Origin: DATGMS01 sp035303945
GTDB lineage: Bacteria > Bacteroidota > Bacteroidia > Cytophagales > Cyclobacteriaceae
DNA length: 64,000 nucleotides
NCBI GenBank assembly: GCA_035303945.1
Contig: DATGQZ010000024.1
Coordinates: 13,945 to 77,944, forward strand
Direction: 5' to 3'
The position numbers and the translations under genes are program-made. Shown here piece by piece: positions 43,690 through 52,231 of the stretch; within the stretch, counting starts at the first letter, position 1, and the number at the start of each line of letters is the position of its first letter. The notes below the pieces were generated by a model that was not told the origin of the DNA, made no database searches, and saw only the letters and a program-made list of their open reading frames with translations.

Positions 43690-43705
43690 TGCTTAAACAG
43701 TGCCA
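43690..43705 (-). promoter_or_regulatory. Candidate sigma-54 promoter of the NtrC-type regulator gene
   Basis: On the minus strand: TGGCAC, five bases, AAGCA, with exact GG-N10-GC spacing and a perfect -24 half (9 of 11 positions). The predicted +1 falls at about 43679, next to the ATG at 43678, so the transcript would be leaderless. Either this is real and unusual, or the match is fortuitous. Confidence 0.4.
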
Positions 43706-43819
43706 TTTGGTTATTTCCGCCTAAGATACCCAATTTCCGGTATTTTGGGAAAAAAATTGTCCATACGCGTACAAAAAAAGAACGTAACTGAACAGTTTGA
43801 CATTTACTGGGGATATGTT

Positions 43820-43849
43820 TTTGATGTCCTTCAAAAATCCATACCTTTA
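43820..43849 (+). promoter_or_regulatory. Promoter for the FKBP isomerase gene
   Basis: TTTG (43820-43823), 18 bases, then TACCTTTA (43842-43849), five of six fixed positions of TAnnTTTG; the ATG is 28 bases downstream. Confidence 0.5.
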
Positions 43850-43876
43850 TCCTATTAAAACCAAATAAACAATTCA

Positions 43877-44305
43877 ATGGCTGTAGCTAGCAAAGGAAAC
43901 AAAGTTAAAGTCCATTACACGGGCAAGCTAAATGACGGAACAGTATTCGATTCATCTGAAAACAGGGAGCCGCTTGAATTCGTCTTGGGTGATGGCAACA
44001 TGATTAAAGGATTTGATGCAGCAGTCCATGGAATGGAATTGGGTTCAAATATCAGCGTAGTCATTCCTTCCGAAGAAGCGTATGGCGAGAAGAGGGCGGA
44101 TATGATGATAGATATTCCCATGGACCAAGTACCTGCAGATATTAAACCAGAAGTGGGAATGGACTTGTCCATTCAAAACCAAATGGGACAACCGATGCCG
44201 GTAAAGGTCGTTTATGTAGATGATCAAAAAATCACCTTAGACGCCAACCACCCCCTTGCTGGGCAAGATTTAACTTTCGACATTACATTGGTAGAAATTG
44301 CTTAA
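43877..44305 (+). CDS. SlyD-like FKBP-type peptidyl-prolyl isomerase
   Basis: Cytoplasmic proline isomerase and chaperone: KVKVHYTGKLNDGTVFDSS, PLEFVLGDGNMIKGFDAAV and GSNISVVIPSEEAYGEK form the FKBP core, interrupted by an insert-in-flap chaperone segment (about residues 70-125), and HPLAGQDLTFDITLVEI closes the fold as in SlyD. The metal-binding His-rich tail of E. coli SlyD is absent. 142 aa. Convergent with the next gene across a shared terminator. Confidence 0.92.
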   Translation: MAVASKGNKVKVHYTGKLNDGTVFDSSENREPLEFVLGDGNMIKGFDAAVHGMELGSNISVVIPSEEAYGEKRADMMIDIPMDQVPADIKPEVGMDLSIQNQMGQPMPVKVVYVDDQKITLDANHPLAGQDLTFDITLVEIA

Positions 44306-44311
44306 TTAACG

Positions 44312-44340
44312 ACAAACCCGGTTCAAAGCCGGGTTTGTTT
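44312..44340. terminator. Bidirectional terminator between FKBP gene and the convergent secreted-protein gene
   Basis: ACAAACCCGG (44312-44321) and CCGGGTTTGT (44329-44338) form a perfect 10-bp stem with a 7-base loop; it touches the stop codon of the minus-strand gene. Confidence 0.85.
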
Positions 44341-44776
44341 ATTCTGTTGCTTCCACTAATTTTCTCCTGCTGCCCGGCACTTGGGCATAAATGCCTTTTG
44401 TTTTGTTATATTTTGAATTTCCGACTTCCACCACAAACAGCTTACTGTTTATATTGGAAAAGTCAAAATTCTTCTCCACCCCATCTTCAGGTAAGATTCG
44501 GTCCTCTTTAATAAGATTACCCAAAATGTCATAAATCTTCACCTTTGTTTGAGCCGCCGGCTTCTTATCCAAGACAATTTTAAACTTCCTTTTACCCGTA
44601 ATTTTCAAACTAAAATCAACATCAGGAGCATTCAGGTTTACGGGAAAGTTTACACCCATGTCTGTCTTAGGTAGCATCTGTTGTGAAAACGCATTAGGCA
44701 CGGGAGACAATATCACCAATGTCCCGATGCAAATAAAAAGTAGGCAGTAGATGGTTTTCCGTAAAACTTTCTCCAT
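44339..44776 (-). CDS. Secreted small protein with a type IX sorting-domain-like fold
   Basis: Signal peptide (hydrophobic 8-28, cleavage near AFSQQ). The mature part is about 115 residues. KIVLDKKPAAQTKVKIYDILG, then FDFSNINSKLFVVEVGNSKYNKTKGIYAQ, resembles the beta-sandwich C-terminal domain of type IX secretion cargo (x-V-Y-D-x-x-G ... G-x-Y-x-V-x-x). Here that module makes up nearly the whole protein, and a basic tail (PGSRRKLVEATE) follows where cargo proteins normally end. The match is by eye and weak. A perfect -7 element (TATTTTTG, 44812-44819, minus) lies 35 bases upstream. Confidence 0.6.
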   Translation of the reverse strand: MEKVLRKTIYCLLFICIGTLVILSPVPNAFSQQMLPKTDMGVNFPVNLNAPDVDFSLKITGKRKFKIVLDKKPAAQTKVKIYDILGNLIKEDRILPEDGVEKNFDFSNINSKLFVVEVGNSKYNKTKGIYAQVPGSRRKLVEATE

Positions 44777-44847
44777 ATCACTGCAATTTGCAAAAATTAT
44801 GCGAAAATTATCAAAAATATTCTTAATAAAATAACATTTCCAGATTT

Positions 44848-45669
44848 TTATCGTTTGGGAGGACGCGTCGGCAGTAGGATGTACAGTGAATCAGTTGATG
44901 CTAGTGCCACACGTTGGGAGGAAACGGCAATTCTAGATGCCGGAAATTCAGGAAGTGCTATTTTACACTCCTCACCGGAATAGATGTTCATCGCAAATAT
45001 TTGTCCTTCTTTATCAAAATACAACTTTCCGCTATATACGGACCAGGAATGCTTATGGAAAAGGATGTTATAGCTCTTAACAACATTCCCTTGATTGTCT
45101 AGAACAAACAATCCTCTGTCCTTGACAAGCATAAATAGGACGTTTTCTTTCTCCACCATCCCAATCACTTCTATTTTGTTGCCTCCAATGAGGGTGGCCA
45201 TGGATTGAACCTGTGTGACTTCGTTGATTCTGTAATTGTATTTCTTTAGGGATAAATCCCCCTCATCGATGAGCCATATTGCATGGTCATTACCTAAGGC
45301 GGCAGCCTTTATGATGCCTAATGACTCCTCTTGGAATGATATGTTTTGGATTGGAACCAGATGCCTATCTAACAGGACAATTTGCTGGAGATCAACGGAA
45401 AACAGAAACAATACCGTTGTTGAAGAAGCGTCAAGCTGCGTTAGCCTGCCTTGAAAGCGTGGTGAATAACGACTTGATATCTTGCCTGTGGGATCCACTT
45501 TAAAAACATTTCCAAGACGGTCTGCATAAAAAACATTGCCTTGGTTATCCAAAGAAATGAGATCCAGATCGCCCACTGCCATGCGGTACAGCGGCGACCA
45601 CTCCGTCTGCTGTGAATAGACACCTTCGAAGGGTATCAACATTATAAAAAAAAGGCATAGGACTCTCAT
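44848..45669 (-). CDS. Secreted beta-propeller-like protein, 273 aa, unknown
   Basis: N-terminal signal peptide (about residues 1-19, ending VYSQ), then repeating segments of the form LDNQGNVFYADRLGNVFKVD / LLDRHLVPIQNIS / WLIDEGDLSLKKYNY / VLDNQGNVVKSYNI, which suggests a small beta-propeller of about five to six blades. No catalytic residues are recognisable. Its ATG overlaps the stop of lpxH by 4 bp (ATGA), so the two are co-transcribed with lpxH first. Confidence 0.7.
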   Translation of the reverse strand: MRVLCLFFIMLIPFEGVYSQQTEWSPLYRMAVGDLDLISLDNQGNVFYADRLGNVFKVDPTGKISSRYSPRFQGRLTQLDASSTTVLFLFSVDLQQIVLLDRHLVPIQNISFQEESLGIIKAAALGNDHAIWLIDEGDLSLKKYNYRINEVTQVQSMATLIGGNKIEVIGMVEKENVLFMLVKDRGLFVLDNQGNVVKSYNILFHKHSWSVYSGKLYFDKEGQIFAMNIYSGEECKIALPEFPASRIAVSSQRVALASTDSLYILLPTRPPKR

Positions 45670-46436
45670 TGGGTCTCATAAGGCAGAAGTCGAAAGGTTG
45701 AGCCATCGAATTTCCCATAATTGCATTGGCTTACCCATTCTCCCAGGTTAATGTATGTGGCGTGCTCCCCTACTGGCAGTTCTAATGGAAGGTGACGGTG
45801 CCCAAATATATAGTAGTCAAAATGTATTCGCTCCTCCACTGACTTGCAGTATTGCCAAAGCCATTCACCTTCTTCTCCTTTAAAATTGTCTTCGTTCTTA
45901 AGATTGTTGCTGATCCTACTGCTTCCAGACCACTTCTGCGCCAGAGCGATGCCAATATCTGGATGGAGCCATTTGAACAGCCATTGACAAGTTTTATTGG
46001 TAAAAATCTTTTTTAACAGTTTGTACTTTTGATCACCAGGCCCCAGCCCGTCCCCATGGCCGATTAGAAACCTTTTATGGTTTATTTCCATCTCTATAGG
46101 GTTAGCAAAGACAGGAATATCCAGTTCGATGGTAAAATAATCCCGCATCCATAGATCGTGGTTGCCGGTAAAGAAAAAAATAGGTATACCTTTTTCTCTT
46201 AATGCCGTTATCTTACTGACAAAACGTATAAAGCCTTTGGGAATTACCTTTTCATATTCAAACCAAAAATCAAAAATGTCTCCCAGTAAAAATATGGCGG
46301 CGGCATCTTTCTCCACATCCGACAGCCAACGGATAATTTTATCCTCTCGTACCCTACTTGCTGCATAGTCGGGCGCACCTAAGTGAAAATCAGAAGCAAA
46401 AAAAACACTTTGGTTGTGATGTAAAGAAATGTTCAT
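45666..46436 (-). CDS. lpxH: LpxH, UDP-2,3-diacylglucosamine pyrophosphohydrolase
   Basis: Calcineurin-like metallophosphoesterase of lipid A synthesis, cleaving UDP-2,3-diacylglucosamine to lipid X and UMP. Metal motifs: SDFHLG, LGDIFDFWFEY, FTGNHDLWM, GHGDGLG and FGHRH. Start: the ATG at 46436 gives MNISLHHNQSVFFASDFHLG and 256 aa; the longer frame to 46502 would run through the hairpin at 46473-46503 and is unlikely. It is the first gene of a pair with the propeller-like secreted protein. Confidence 0.92.
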   Translation of the reverse strand: MNISLHHNQSVFFASDFHLGAPDYAASRVREDKIIRWLSDVEKDAAAIFLLGDIFDFWFEYEKVIPKGFIRFVSKITALREKGIPIFFFTGNHDLWMRDYFTIELDIPVFANPIEMEINHKRFLIGHGDGLGPGDQKYKLLKKIFTNKTCQWLFKWLHPDIGIALAQKWSGSSRISNNLKNEDNFKGEEGEWLWQYCKSVEERIHFDYYIFGHRHLPLELPVGEHATYINLGEWVSQCNYGKFDGSTFRLLPYETQ

Positions 46437-46472
46437 AAAAGCAGACTTACAGTCATGTCGTTTGGTAAAAGT

Positions 46473-46503
46473 AATGGCCTTTGCATAACACACAAAGGCC
46501 ATT
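46473..46503 (-). terminator. Hairpin between ftsH and lpxH, probable ftsH terminator
   Basis: AATGGCCTTTG and CAAAGGCCATT form a perfect 11-bp stem around a 9-base loop. On the minus strand it is followed by ACTTTTA, a weak T run. It lies 58 bases after the ftsH stop. A second small inverted repeat, GTGTTA-AC-TAACAC (46528-46541), stands between them. Confidence 0.6.
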
Positions 46504-46560
46504 GGCTAGTATATCAGGGAAAAGGAAGTGTTAACTAACACGCGTCAACCCTCCTATCTG

Positions 46561-48609
46561 TTAATTACTTTTTTCCCCCAAGTCCTCTTGATTAATATCG
46601 TTGGCCTTACGTTCCGCTTCTTTTTTCAGCAGCGCCTCCTCCTTATCCCTTGCTTCTATCCTGCGTGTAAAAGCCTGGTAAGTAGTTTCTGTTTCGAAGG
46701 GTCGCTTGCCAATGATTTTTTCAAGATCGGATTGGAACAGAATCTCTTTTTCAAGTAGTGCCTGAGCAATTTTTTCCAGCTCCTCTCGCTTATTGCTCAA
46801 TAACTCTTTGGTGCGCTCGTAGGCAAAGTTGATCAGTTTCCGAACTTCTTCGTCTATTGTTTGCGCGGTGGCTTCTGAGTAGGGTTTGTTGAACTTATAG
46901 TCACCGGATTTGCTATCATAGAAGGAAACGTTTCCTACCTTTTCATTCATCCCATATATAGAGACGATAGAATAGGCCATCTTCGTGATTCTTTCCAAAT
47001 CACTAAGCGCGCCAGTGGAAATTTTGCCGAATATCAATTCCTCTGCTGCCCTTCCTCCTAGCGCCATGCACATATCATCTATAAGCTGCTCTGTTTGATA
47101 CAGAAACTGCTCTTTTGGGAGGTACTGCGCGTAGCCTAAGGCAGCTATGCCCCGAGGCACAATACTTACCTTCACCAATGGATCGGCGTGCTCGAGAAAC
47201 CATCCGGCAACGGCATGTCCAGCTTCATGGTAGGCAACAATCATTTTCTCTTCAGGAGAGATAATTTTATTTTTCTTTTCGAGCCCACCGATTACCCGAT
47301 CTACAGCATCCTGGAAGTCCTGCATATCGACTTCCTCTTTGTTTCGACGTGCAGCAATTAAGGCTGCTTCGTTACAAACGTTGGCGATCTCTGCTCCCGC
47401 AAAACCTGGCGTTTGGGCCGCCAGCTTCTTGGCATCAACATCATCCGCAGTCTTGATAGGTCCGAGATGCACCCTGAATATTGCCTCCCTACCCACGATG
47501 TCAGGTTTATCAATACTTATTTGTCGGTCAAACCTTCCGGCTCTTAGCAATGCTGAGTCCAATACGTCGGGGCGGTTAGTAGCACCTAAAACAATAACCC
47601 CCGAATCTGTACCGAATCCGTCCATCTCCACCAATAGTGAGTTAAGGGTGTTTTCACGTTCATCATTCGAACCTGGCATTTGTCCCTTTCCTCTTGATCG
47701 TCCAATGGCGTCGATCTCATCAATAAAGATGATACAGGGGGCTTTCTCTTTAGCCTGTTTGAAAAGGTCTCTTACACGGGCAGCACCGACACCTACAAAC
47801 ATCTCCACAAAGTCGGAACCTGAAAGGGTAAAGAAAGGTACACCAGCTTCACCTGCCACTGCCTTAGCCAATAAAGTCTTTCCGGTACCTGGAGGGCCTA
47901 TCAATAAGGCGCCTTTGGGAATTTTGCCGCCCAGCTTCGTAAACTTGCTTGGATTTTTAAGAAATTCTACAATTTCTTCCACTTCTTCCTTGGCTTCATC
48001 GAGACCTGCCACATTGTCAAAAGTCACTTTGACTTTATTTTCAGCGTCAAAAAGCTGCGCTCTTGATTTGCCCACGTTAAAAATTTGACCACCAGGGCCA
48101 CTGGGGCCAGACATTCTACGCATCATCATCCAAAAGAGAAAAAAGATAAGGATCAGGAAACCAAAAGTAGATATCCAATTCCCCCAGCTTTCCTCATTCT
48201 TGGCCGTATAGCCTATACGTTGATCTTCTGGAAGTTGCTTTTCTATCTCATTTAGGCGTTCGATGAAACTCTCGCCAGACACCACATTGATCCTGTAATG
48301 TGGACCATTCACGTTGTAAAATCTATTTTGAGCACCAAGCTCGTCTTTATACCTTTGATTTTCCAGCGCCTCCTCCTTTAGGGTTACTTCTACATAGTCT
48401 TGATTGTTGATGACAACGATCTTTTTGACATCGTTGCTCAACATCATATCTTCGAAGCGTTTGATGGTAATTTCAACCACCGCATTGGTCTGGTTAAACC
48501 AAGTAACCCCAACCAACACAATGACTGCTGTGATAATCAGCCACAACTGGAAGTTGGGTTTTTGGGGAGGTTTTGGTATAAATTTTTTATTCTTATTTTT
48601 TTCCGTCAT
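46561..48609 (-). CDS. ftsH: FtsH, membrane-anchored ATP-dependent zinc metalloprotease
   Basis: Hexameric AAA+ protease that degrades membrane and regulatory proteins. Two transmembrane helices (about 22-38 and 145-163) flank a periplasmic domain. Walker A GPPGTGKT is at 238-245, Walker B IIFIDEID at about 293-300, the second region of homology is near RPDVLDSALLRAGRFDR, and the zinc site is HEAGH at 461-465. 682 aa, full length. It follows rsfS by 64 bp on the same strand. Confidence 0.97.
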   Translation of the reverse strand: MTEKNKNKKFIPKPPQKPNFQLWLIITAVIVLVGVTWFNQTNAVVEITIKRFEDMMLSNDVKKIVVINNQDYVEVTLKEEALENQRYKDELGAQNRFYNVNGPHYRINVVSGESFIERLNEIEKQLPEDQRIGYTAKNEESWGNWISTFGFLILIFFLFWMMMRRMSGPSGPGGQIFNVGKSRAQLFDAENKVKVTFDNVAGLDEAKEEVEEIVEFLKNPSKFTKLGGKIPKGALLIGPPGTGKTLLAKAVAGEAGVPFFTLSGSDFVEMFVGVGAARVRDLFKQAKEKAPCIIFIDEIDAIGRSRGKGQMPGSNDERENTLNSLLVEMDGFGTDSGVIVLGATNRPDVLDSALLRAGRFDRQISIDKPDIVGREAIFRVHLGPIKTADDVDAKKLAAQTPGFAGAEIANVCNEAALIAARRNKEEVDMQDFQDAVDRVIGGLEKKNKIISPEEKMIVAYHEAGHAVAGWFLEHADPLVKVSIVPRGIAALGYAQYLPKEQFLYQTEQLIDDMCMALGGRAAEELIFGKISTGALSDLERITKMAYSIVSIYGMNEKVGNVSFYDSKSGDYKFNKPYSEATAQTIDEEVRKLINFAYERTKELLSNKREELEKIAQALLEKEILFQSDLEKIIGKRPFETETTYQAFTRRIEARDKEEALLKKEAERKANDINQEDLGEKSN

Positions 48610-48673
48610 CGTTTAATGATTAATGCAATAACTTTTTGATACAACAATATTAAAAAGTGAAAGTTCAAGACAG

Positions 48674-49021
48674 CTACTTTATCTCAGTCACCTTGGCGTC
48701 CCCCCAAAGTTCTTCCAATCCATAAAACGCTCGCGTATCCTTGAGAAAGATATGAACCACCACGTTTACATAATCCATCAGTATCCACTGTCTGTTGGTT
48801 TTCCCTTCACTTCTCCAGGGCAATTCCTTTGTTGCTTTGAAAACGACCTCTTCCACCGAAGTAGAAATCGCTTCTAATTGGGTATCCGAGGTTCCGGAAC
48901 AAATGACGAAAAAATCAGCAACTGTATTTTTAATGTCTCTTAAATCCATCACCACAATATTGGAAGCTTTTTTGTCTTCCATTCCCTGTACTATTATTTT
49001 ACTCAGCTCTTCTGCTGTCAT
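48674..49021 (-). CDS. rsfS: RsfS, ribosomal silencing factor
   Basis: DUF143/RsfS fold of 115 aa that binds ribosomal protein uL14 and blocks subunit joining when nutrients are scarce. Conserved blocks: KASNIVVMDLRD, DFFVICSGTSDTQLEAI, WILMDYVNVVVHIFLKDTRAFYGLEELW. It is the first gene before ftsH and is divergent from birA. Confidence 0.95.
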   Translation of the reverse strand: MTAEELSKIIVQGMEDKKASNIVVMDLRDIKNTVADFFVICSGTSDTQLEAISTSVEEVVFKATKELPWRSEGKTNRQWILMDYVNVVVHIFLKDTRAFYGLEELWGDAKVTEIK

Positions 49022-49066
49022 ACGTAATATTTAATGATTTTGCTGTCGATTTTCTTAATTAGCTAT

Positions 49067-49099
49067 TTGTTCCTTGAAATAAAAGTTTAAATATCTTTA
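49067..49099 (+). promoter_or_regulatory. Promoter for birA
   Basis: TTG (49067-49069), 22 bases, then TATCTTTA (49092-49099), five of six fixed positions of TAnnTTTG; the ATG is 27 bases downstream. Confidence 0.45.
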
Positions 49100-49125
49100 T
49101 TGTGCAACGAAATAACTAATAACTG

Positions 49126-49881
49126 ATGCATAAAATCCTTGCCAATACCTTATTTTTAGGAAAAGAGGTTCTGCACCTGCCAGAATGTCACTCCACCAAT
49201 GATGTGGCGTTGCAAAAATACAGAAACAAGGAAATATATGAAGGGAGTATAATTATTACGGATAAGCAGACGGCCGGACGGGGTCAAAGAGGCAATACCT
49301 GGGAAAGTGAAATAGGGCAAAACCTTACATTCAGCCTGGTATTAACGCCCCACTTTTTGGATCCTCGAGCGCAATTCAACCTCAATATAGCCATTTCTTT
49401 AGCCATTCAAGAGGCTCTAATGCGTTTCGCCACTAACATTCAAATAAAGTGGCCCAATGACATCGTCCATAGCAGCTTGGGGAAAATTGGAGGAATTTTG
49501 ATCGAAAGCACCATAGGCGGACGTGGGCTGGAAGTCTCCATTGTAGGCATCGGGTTGAATATCAACCAAACCAATTTTAGTTTCCCGAAGGCATGCTCTT
49601 TGGCCAACATATGCGGTTATATGTTAAATAGGAATGATATATTGGAGGCTGTCATCACAAGGATTGAATACAACTACCTATTCTTACAACAAGATGGAGC
49701 AGGCGCCCTGCGCAATCGTTATTTGAAAAATCTTTTCCAACTGAAGGAATGGTCGACTTATGATGACGGAAAAATTTTTCGCGGAAAGATCCTTGGCATT
49801 ACGGAAGAAGGCAGACTTATTGTAGAAAAAGCGAATGGGCCGATAAATCTGTACGCTTTTAAGGAAGTGCGCTTCCTATAA
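49126..49881 (+). CDS. birA: BirA, biotin--[acetyl-CoA-carboxylase] ligase (monofunctional)
   Basis: Attaches biotin to carboxyl carrier proteins. ECHSTNDVALQKY, TAGRGQRGNTWES (the biotinoyl-AMP binding loop), and IKWPNDIVHSSLGKIGGILIE are the catalytic motifs. The protein starts directly with the catalytic domain; there is no N-terminal helix-turn-helix, so it is not a biotin-operon repressor. 251 aa. It is divergent from rsfS and upstream of ahcY, separated from the latter by 75 bp with its own -7 box. Confidence 0.94.
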   Translation: MHKILANTLFLGKEVLHLPECHSTNDVALQKYRNKEIYEGSIIITDKQTAGRGQRGNTWESEIGQNLTFSLVLTPHFLDPRAQFNLNIAISLAIQEALMRFATNIQIKWPNDIVHSSLGKIGGILIESTIGGRGLEVSIVGIGLNINQTNFSFPKACSLANICGYMLNRNDILEAVITRIEYNYLFLQQDGAGALRNRYLKNLFQLKEWSTYDDGKIFRGKILGITEEGRLIVEKANGPINLYAFKEVRFL

Positions 49882-49913
49882 TCCACAGAATTTTATTTGT
49901 GTAAACTATTCCG

Positions 49914-49921
49914 TAAATTTG
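49914..49921 (+). promoter_or_regulatory. -7 element for ahcY
   Basis: TAAATTTG is a perfect TAnnTTTG, 35 bases before the ATG; the nearest TTTG (49896-49899) is only 14 bases upstream, shorter than usual. Confidence 0.4.
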
Positions 49922-49956
49922 CAAGCTATTTCCTATTGTAAAAAAATAACGCTTAT

Positions 49957-51276
49957 ATGGCAGAAATAACATCCCAAAAGTATATTAAATACAAAGTAAA
50001 AGACATTTCTTTGGCTGAATACGGCAGGAAAGAAATCCGCTTAGCTGAAGCGGAAATGCCTGGCCTGATGGCACTAAGAGCAGAATACGGTGCTTCTAAG
50101 CCCCTTAAAGGCGCACGTATTGCAGGCTGTCTTCATATGACTATACAAACTGCCGTGTTGATTGAAACATTGGTTGAGTTAGGTGCTGAAGTTACCTGGT
50201 CATCCTGCAACATCTTTTCTACGCAGGATCACGCCGCTGCTGCCATCGCTGCTGCCGGCATTAGCGTCTACGCTTGGAAAGGGCTGACGGAAGAGGAATT
50301 TGACTGGTGCATCGAACAAACTTTGTTTTTTGGGGAGGAAAGGAAACCCCTCAACATGATCCTCGATGATGGCGGTGACCTTACCAATATGGTGTTGGAC
50401 AAATACCCTGAGCTGGTAGCCGGCATACGGGGAATTTCAGAAGAAACAACCACTGGCGTGTTGCGACTGTATGACCGTATGAAAAAAGGTACATTGCCCA
50501 TTCCTGCTATCAATGTCAATGACTCTGTTACCAAATCAAAGTTCGATAACAAATATGGCTGCAAAGAGTCATTAGTAGATGCTGTTCGGCGAGCTACAGA
50601 TGTGATGATGGCGGGTAAAGTGGCCGTAGTAGCTGGGTATGGAGATGTAGGTAAAGGTTCTGCTGCTTCCCTTCGCGGTGCCGGCGCACGCGTAATTGTC
50701 ACCGAAATCGATCCAATCTGTGCATTGCAAGCTGCTATGGACGGTTATGCGGTGAAGAAGATGGAAGATGCTGTTAAAGAGGCAAATATTGTTGTGACTG
50801 CTACAGGCAACAAAGACATCATTACCGAAAAGCATTTCCGGGCAATGCGAGATAAGACCATCGTCTGCAATATTGGCCACTTCGACAATGAAATTGATAT
50901 GGCTTGGCTCAACAAAAACTATGGCCATACCAAGGATGTCATAAAACCACAAGTGGACCTTTATAATGTAGATGGAAAGGACATCATCGTACTTGCAGAA
51001 GGTCGACTTGTCAATCTTGGCTGTGCCACCGGACATCCTTCATTTGTCATGTCCAATTCTTTCAGCAACCAGACATTGGCTCAGCTGGAGTTATGGACAA
51101 ATTCGGGAGATTATAAACCAGGTGTGTATGTGCTCCCTAAGCATTTGGATGAAAAAGTAGCAGCCTTACACTTAGGCAAATTAGATGTGGAATTAGACGT
51201 ACTGACTGAAGAACAAGCTGAATATATCGGGGTAAAACCTGAAGGGCCATTTAAGCCTGAGTATTACCGTTACTAA
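49957..51276 (+). CDS. ahcY: AhcY, S-adenosylhomocysteine hydrolase
   Basis: Splits S-adenosylhomocysteine to homocysteine and adenosine, sustaining the activated methyl cycle. LKGARIAGCLHMTIQTAVLIE, DDGGDLTNMVL, VNDSVTKSKFDNKYGCKESL and the NAD loop VAGYGDVGKGSAASLRG are all intact; the C-terminus ends in PEYYRY as is usual. 439 aa. It has its own promoter and a strong bidirectional terminator. Confidence 0.97.
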   Translation: MAEITSQKYIKYKVKDISLAEYGRKEIRLAEAEMPGLMALRAEYGASKPLKGARIAGCLHMTIQTAVLIETLVELGAEVTWSSCNIFSTQDHAAAAIAAAGISVYAWKGLTEEEFDWCIEQTLFFGEERKPLNMILDDGGDLTNMVLDKYPELVAGIRGISEETTTGVLRLYDRMKKGTLPIPAINVNDSVTKSKFDNKYGCKESLVDAVRRATDVMMAGKVAVVAGYGDVGKGSAASLRGAGARVIVTEIDPICALQAAMDGYAVKKMEDAVKEANIVVTATGNKDIITEKHFRAMRDKTIVCNIGHFDNEIDMAWLNKNYGHTKDVIKPQVDLYNVDGKDIIVLAEGRLVNLGCATGHPSFVMSNSFSNQTLAQLELWTNSGDYKPGVYVLPKHLDEKVAALHLGKLDVELDVLTEEQAEYIGVKPEGPFKPEYYRY

Positions 51277-51295
51277 GTCAACAACTTTACAAACG

Positions 51296-51331
51296 AAAAA
51301 CACCGTCACGAGTAGGCGACGGTGTTTTTTT
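51296..51331. terminator. Bidirectional terminator between ahcY and the convergent lipoprotein gene
   Basis: AAAAACACCGTC (51296-51307) and GACGGTGTTTTT (51318-51329) form a perfect 12-bp stem with a 10-base loop, flanked by A and T runs. Confidence 0.92.
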
Positions 51332-52163
51332 ATTGCTTTTTCAAAAGTTCATTTCCATCATAAAGCTGAAACTGAGCGGTATGATTACAATCTTCTGCTT
51401 TCACATAGATCACCTTATGTATCACATCTGGAGAAGCAGTTCTCTCGATCACCCACGTTTCCTGCCCACTTTCTGGAACCTGAAAACCTGCTTGAAAGCA
51501 GGAAGCCGTAAAACGCTTAGGTTCATTTACCTCCATAGTGAATGACCGTCCTGCTAAATTTCTCCCGGTCCCTGCCCCCGTTGTCGTAAACCTTAAGAGA
51601 GAATCATTTTCTACCACCGCCTGATGTAGCATTACCCCGTTGAACTTGCTACTGGAACGGTTGGCATCTAAAATCATTAAATCTGATAGGCTATCCAACA
51701 ACGCATAGTCAGCTGAGAGCGTATCCACCTGCGTCAGCAGCCGTCGGCCTTCTATTTTAACTCCCCGCACCCAATAATCATCATAACTCACCCCCACCTT
51801 TTGGCTCAGATGAAGCGTGCTATCTGTTGCCTGGATGGTATCACTGAAGTACCTTAGGATTAATTTTCCATTTCGAAGTGCCCGATTGCTGGAACAATCT
51901 TCCTGTCCAAAGGTAAGAACAACTTCCATGGCGGCATCATTGACCACCACCATAGGACATCCGGGGATATTGGCGCTATTGGCCGTATCTTGGTAAAAGG
52001 TAAAGGGTTGAAAGGCGTAGGGCAGATGTTCGCCTATCGAATAGCTGAGGTTGAAAATTTCCTCGCCTTCAAATTTTTGATCCGTTTGCAGACGCTTCTC
52101 TTCCTCTGTAAGACAAGAAGTGAGGAGAGCAAGGCAAGCAAGTATGGTAATGAGGTATTTCAT
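51330..52163 (-). CDS. Hypothetical lipoprotein, 277 aa
   Basis: Lipoprotein signal with Cys17 (ALLTSC). The mature part is beta-rich, with a paired Cys near CPMVVV/EDCSSN and near TASCFQ/EDCNH, perhaps forming disulfides, but no domain that I recognise. A -7-like element on the minus strand (TAGATTTG, 52207-52214) overlaps a 9-bp inverted repeat just upstream. It stands after the acetyl-CoA hydrolase gene on the same strand. Confidence 0.75.
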   Translation of the reverse strand: MKYLITILACLALLTSCLTEEEKRLQTDQKFEGEEIFNLSYSIGEHLPYAFQPFTFYQDTANSANIPGCPMVVVNDAAMEVVLTFGQEDCSSNRALRNGKLILRYFSDTIQATDSTLHLSQKVGVSYDDYWVRGVKIEGRRLLTQVDTLSADYALLDSLSDLMILDANRSSSKFNGVMLHQAVVENDSLLRFTTTGAGTGRNLAGRSFTMEVNEPKRFTASCFQAGFQVPESGQETWVIERTASPDVIHKVIYVKAEDCNHTAQFQLYDGNELLKKQ

Positions 52164-52177
52164 CAGTTAAGGTATGA

Positions 52178-52213
52178 AGATTTGCGTGTAGCCTTTCGAC
52201 AAGTCGCAAATCT
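52178..52213 (-). repeat. 9-bp inverted repeat between acetyl-CoA hydrolase and lipoprotein genes
   Basis: AGATTTGCG (52178-52186) and CGCAAATCT (52205-52213). No T run follows on the minus strand. One arm contains a perfect TAnnTTTG for the lipoprotein gene, so the hairpin might end the upstream message, regulate the promoter, or both. Confidence 0.4.
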
Positions 52214-52231
52214 AATAATATACGCCCACAA

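Noticed and set aside
46437..46502. Longer lpxH reading frame starting at 46502
   Set aside because: The extra 22 residues are unlike the family and run through a perfect terminator-type hairpin; the ATG at 46436 fits.
47339..48088. Long plus-strand frame opposite ftsH (249 codons)
   Set aside because: Antisense shadow of the highly conserved ftsH AAA+ region; its composition mirrors ftsH codons.
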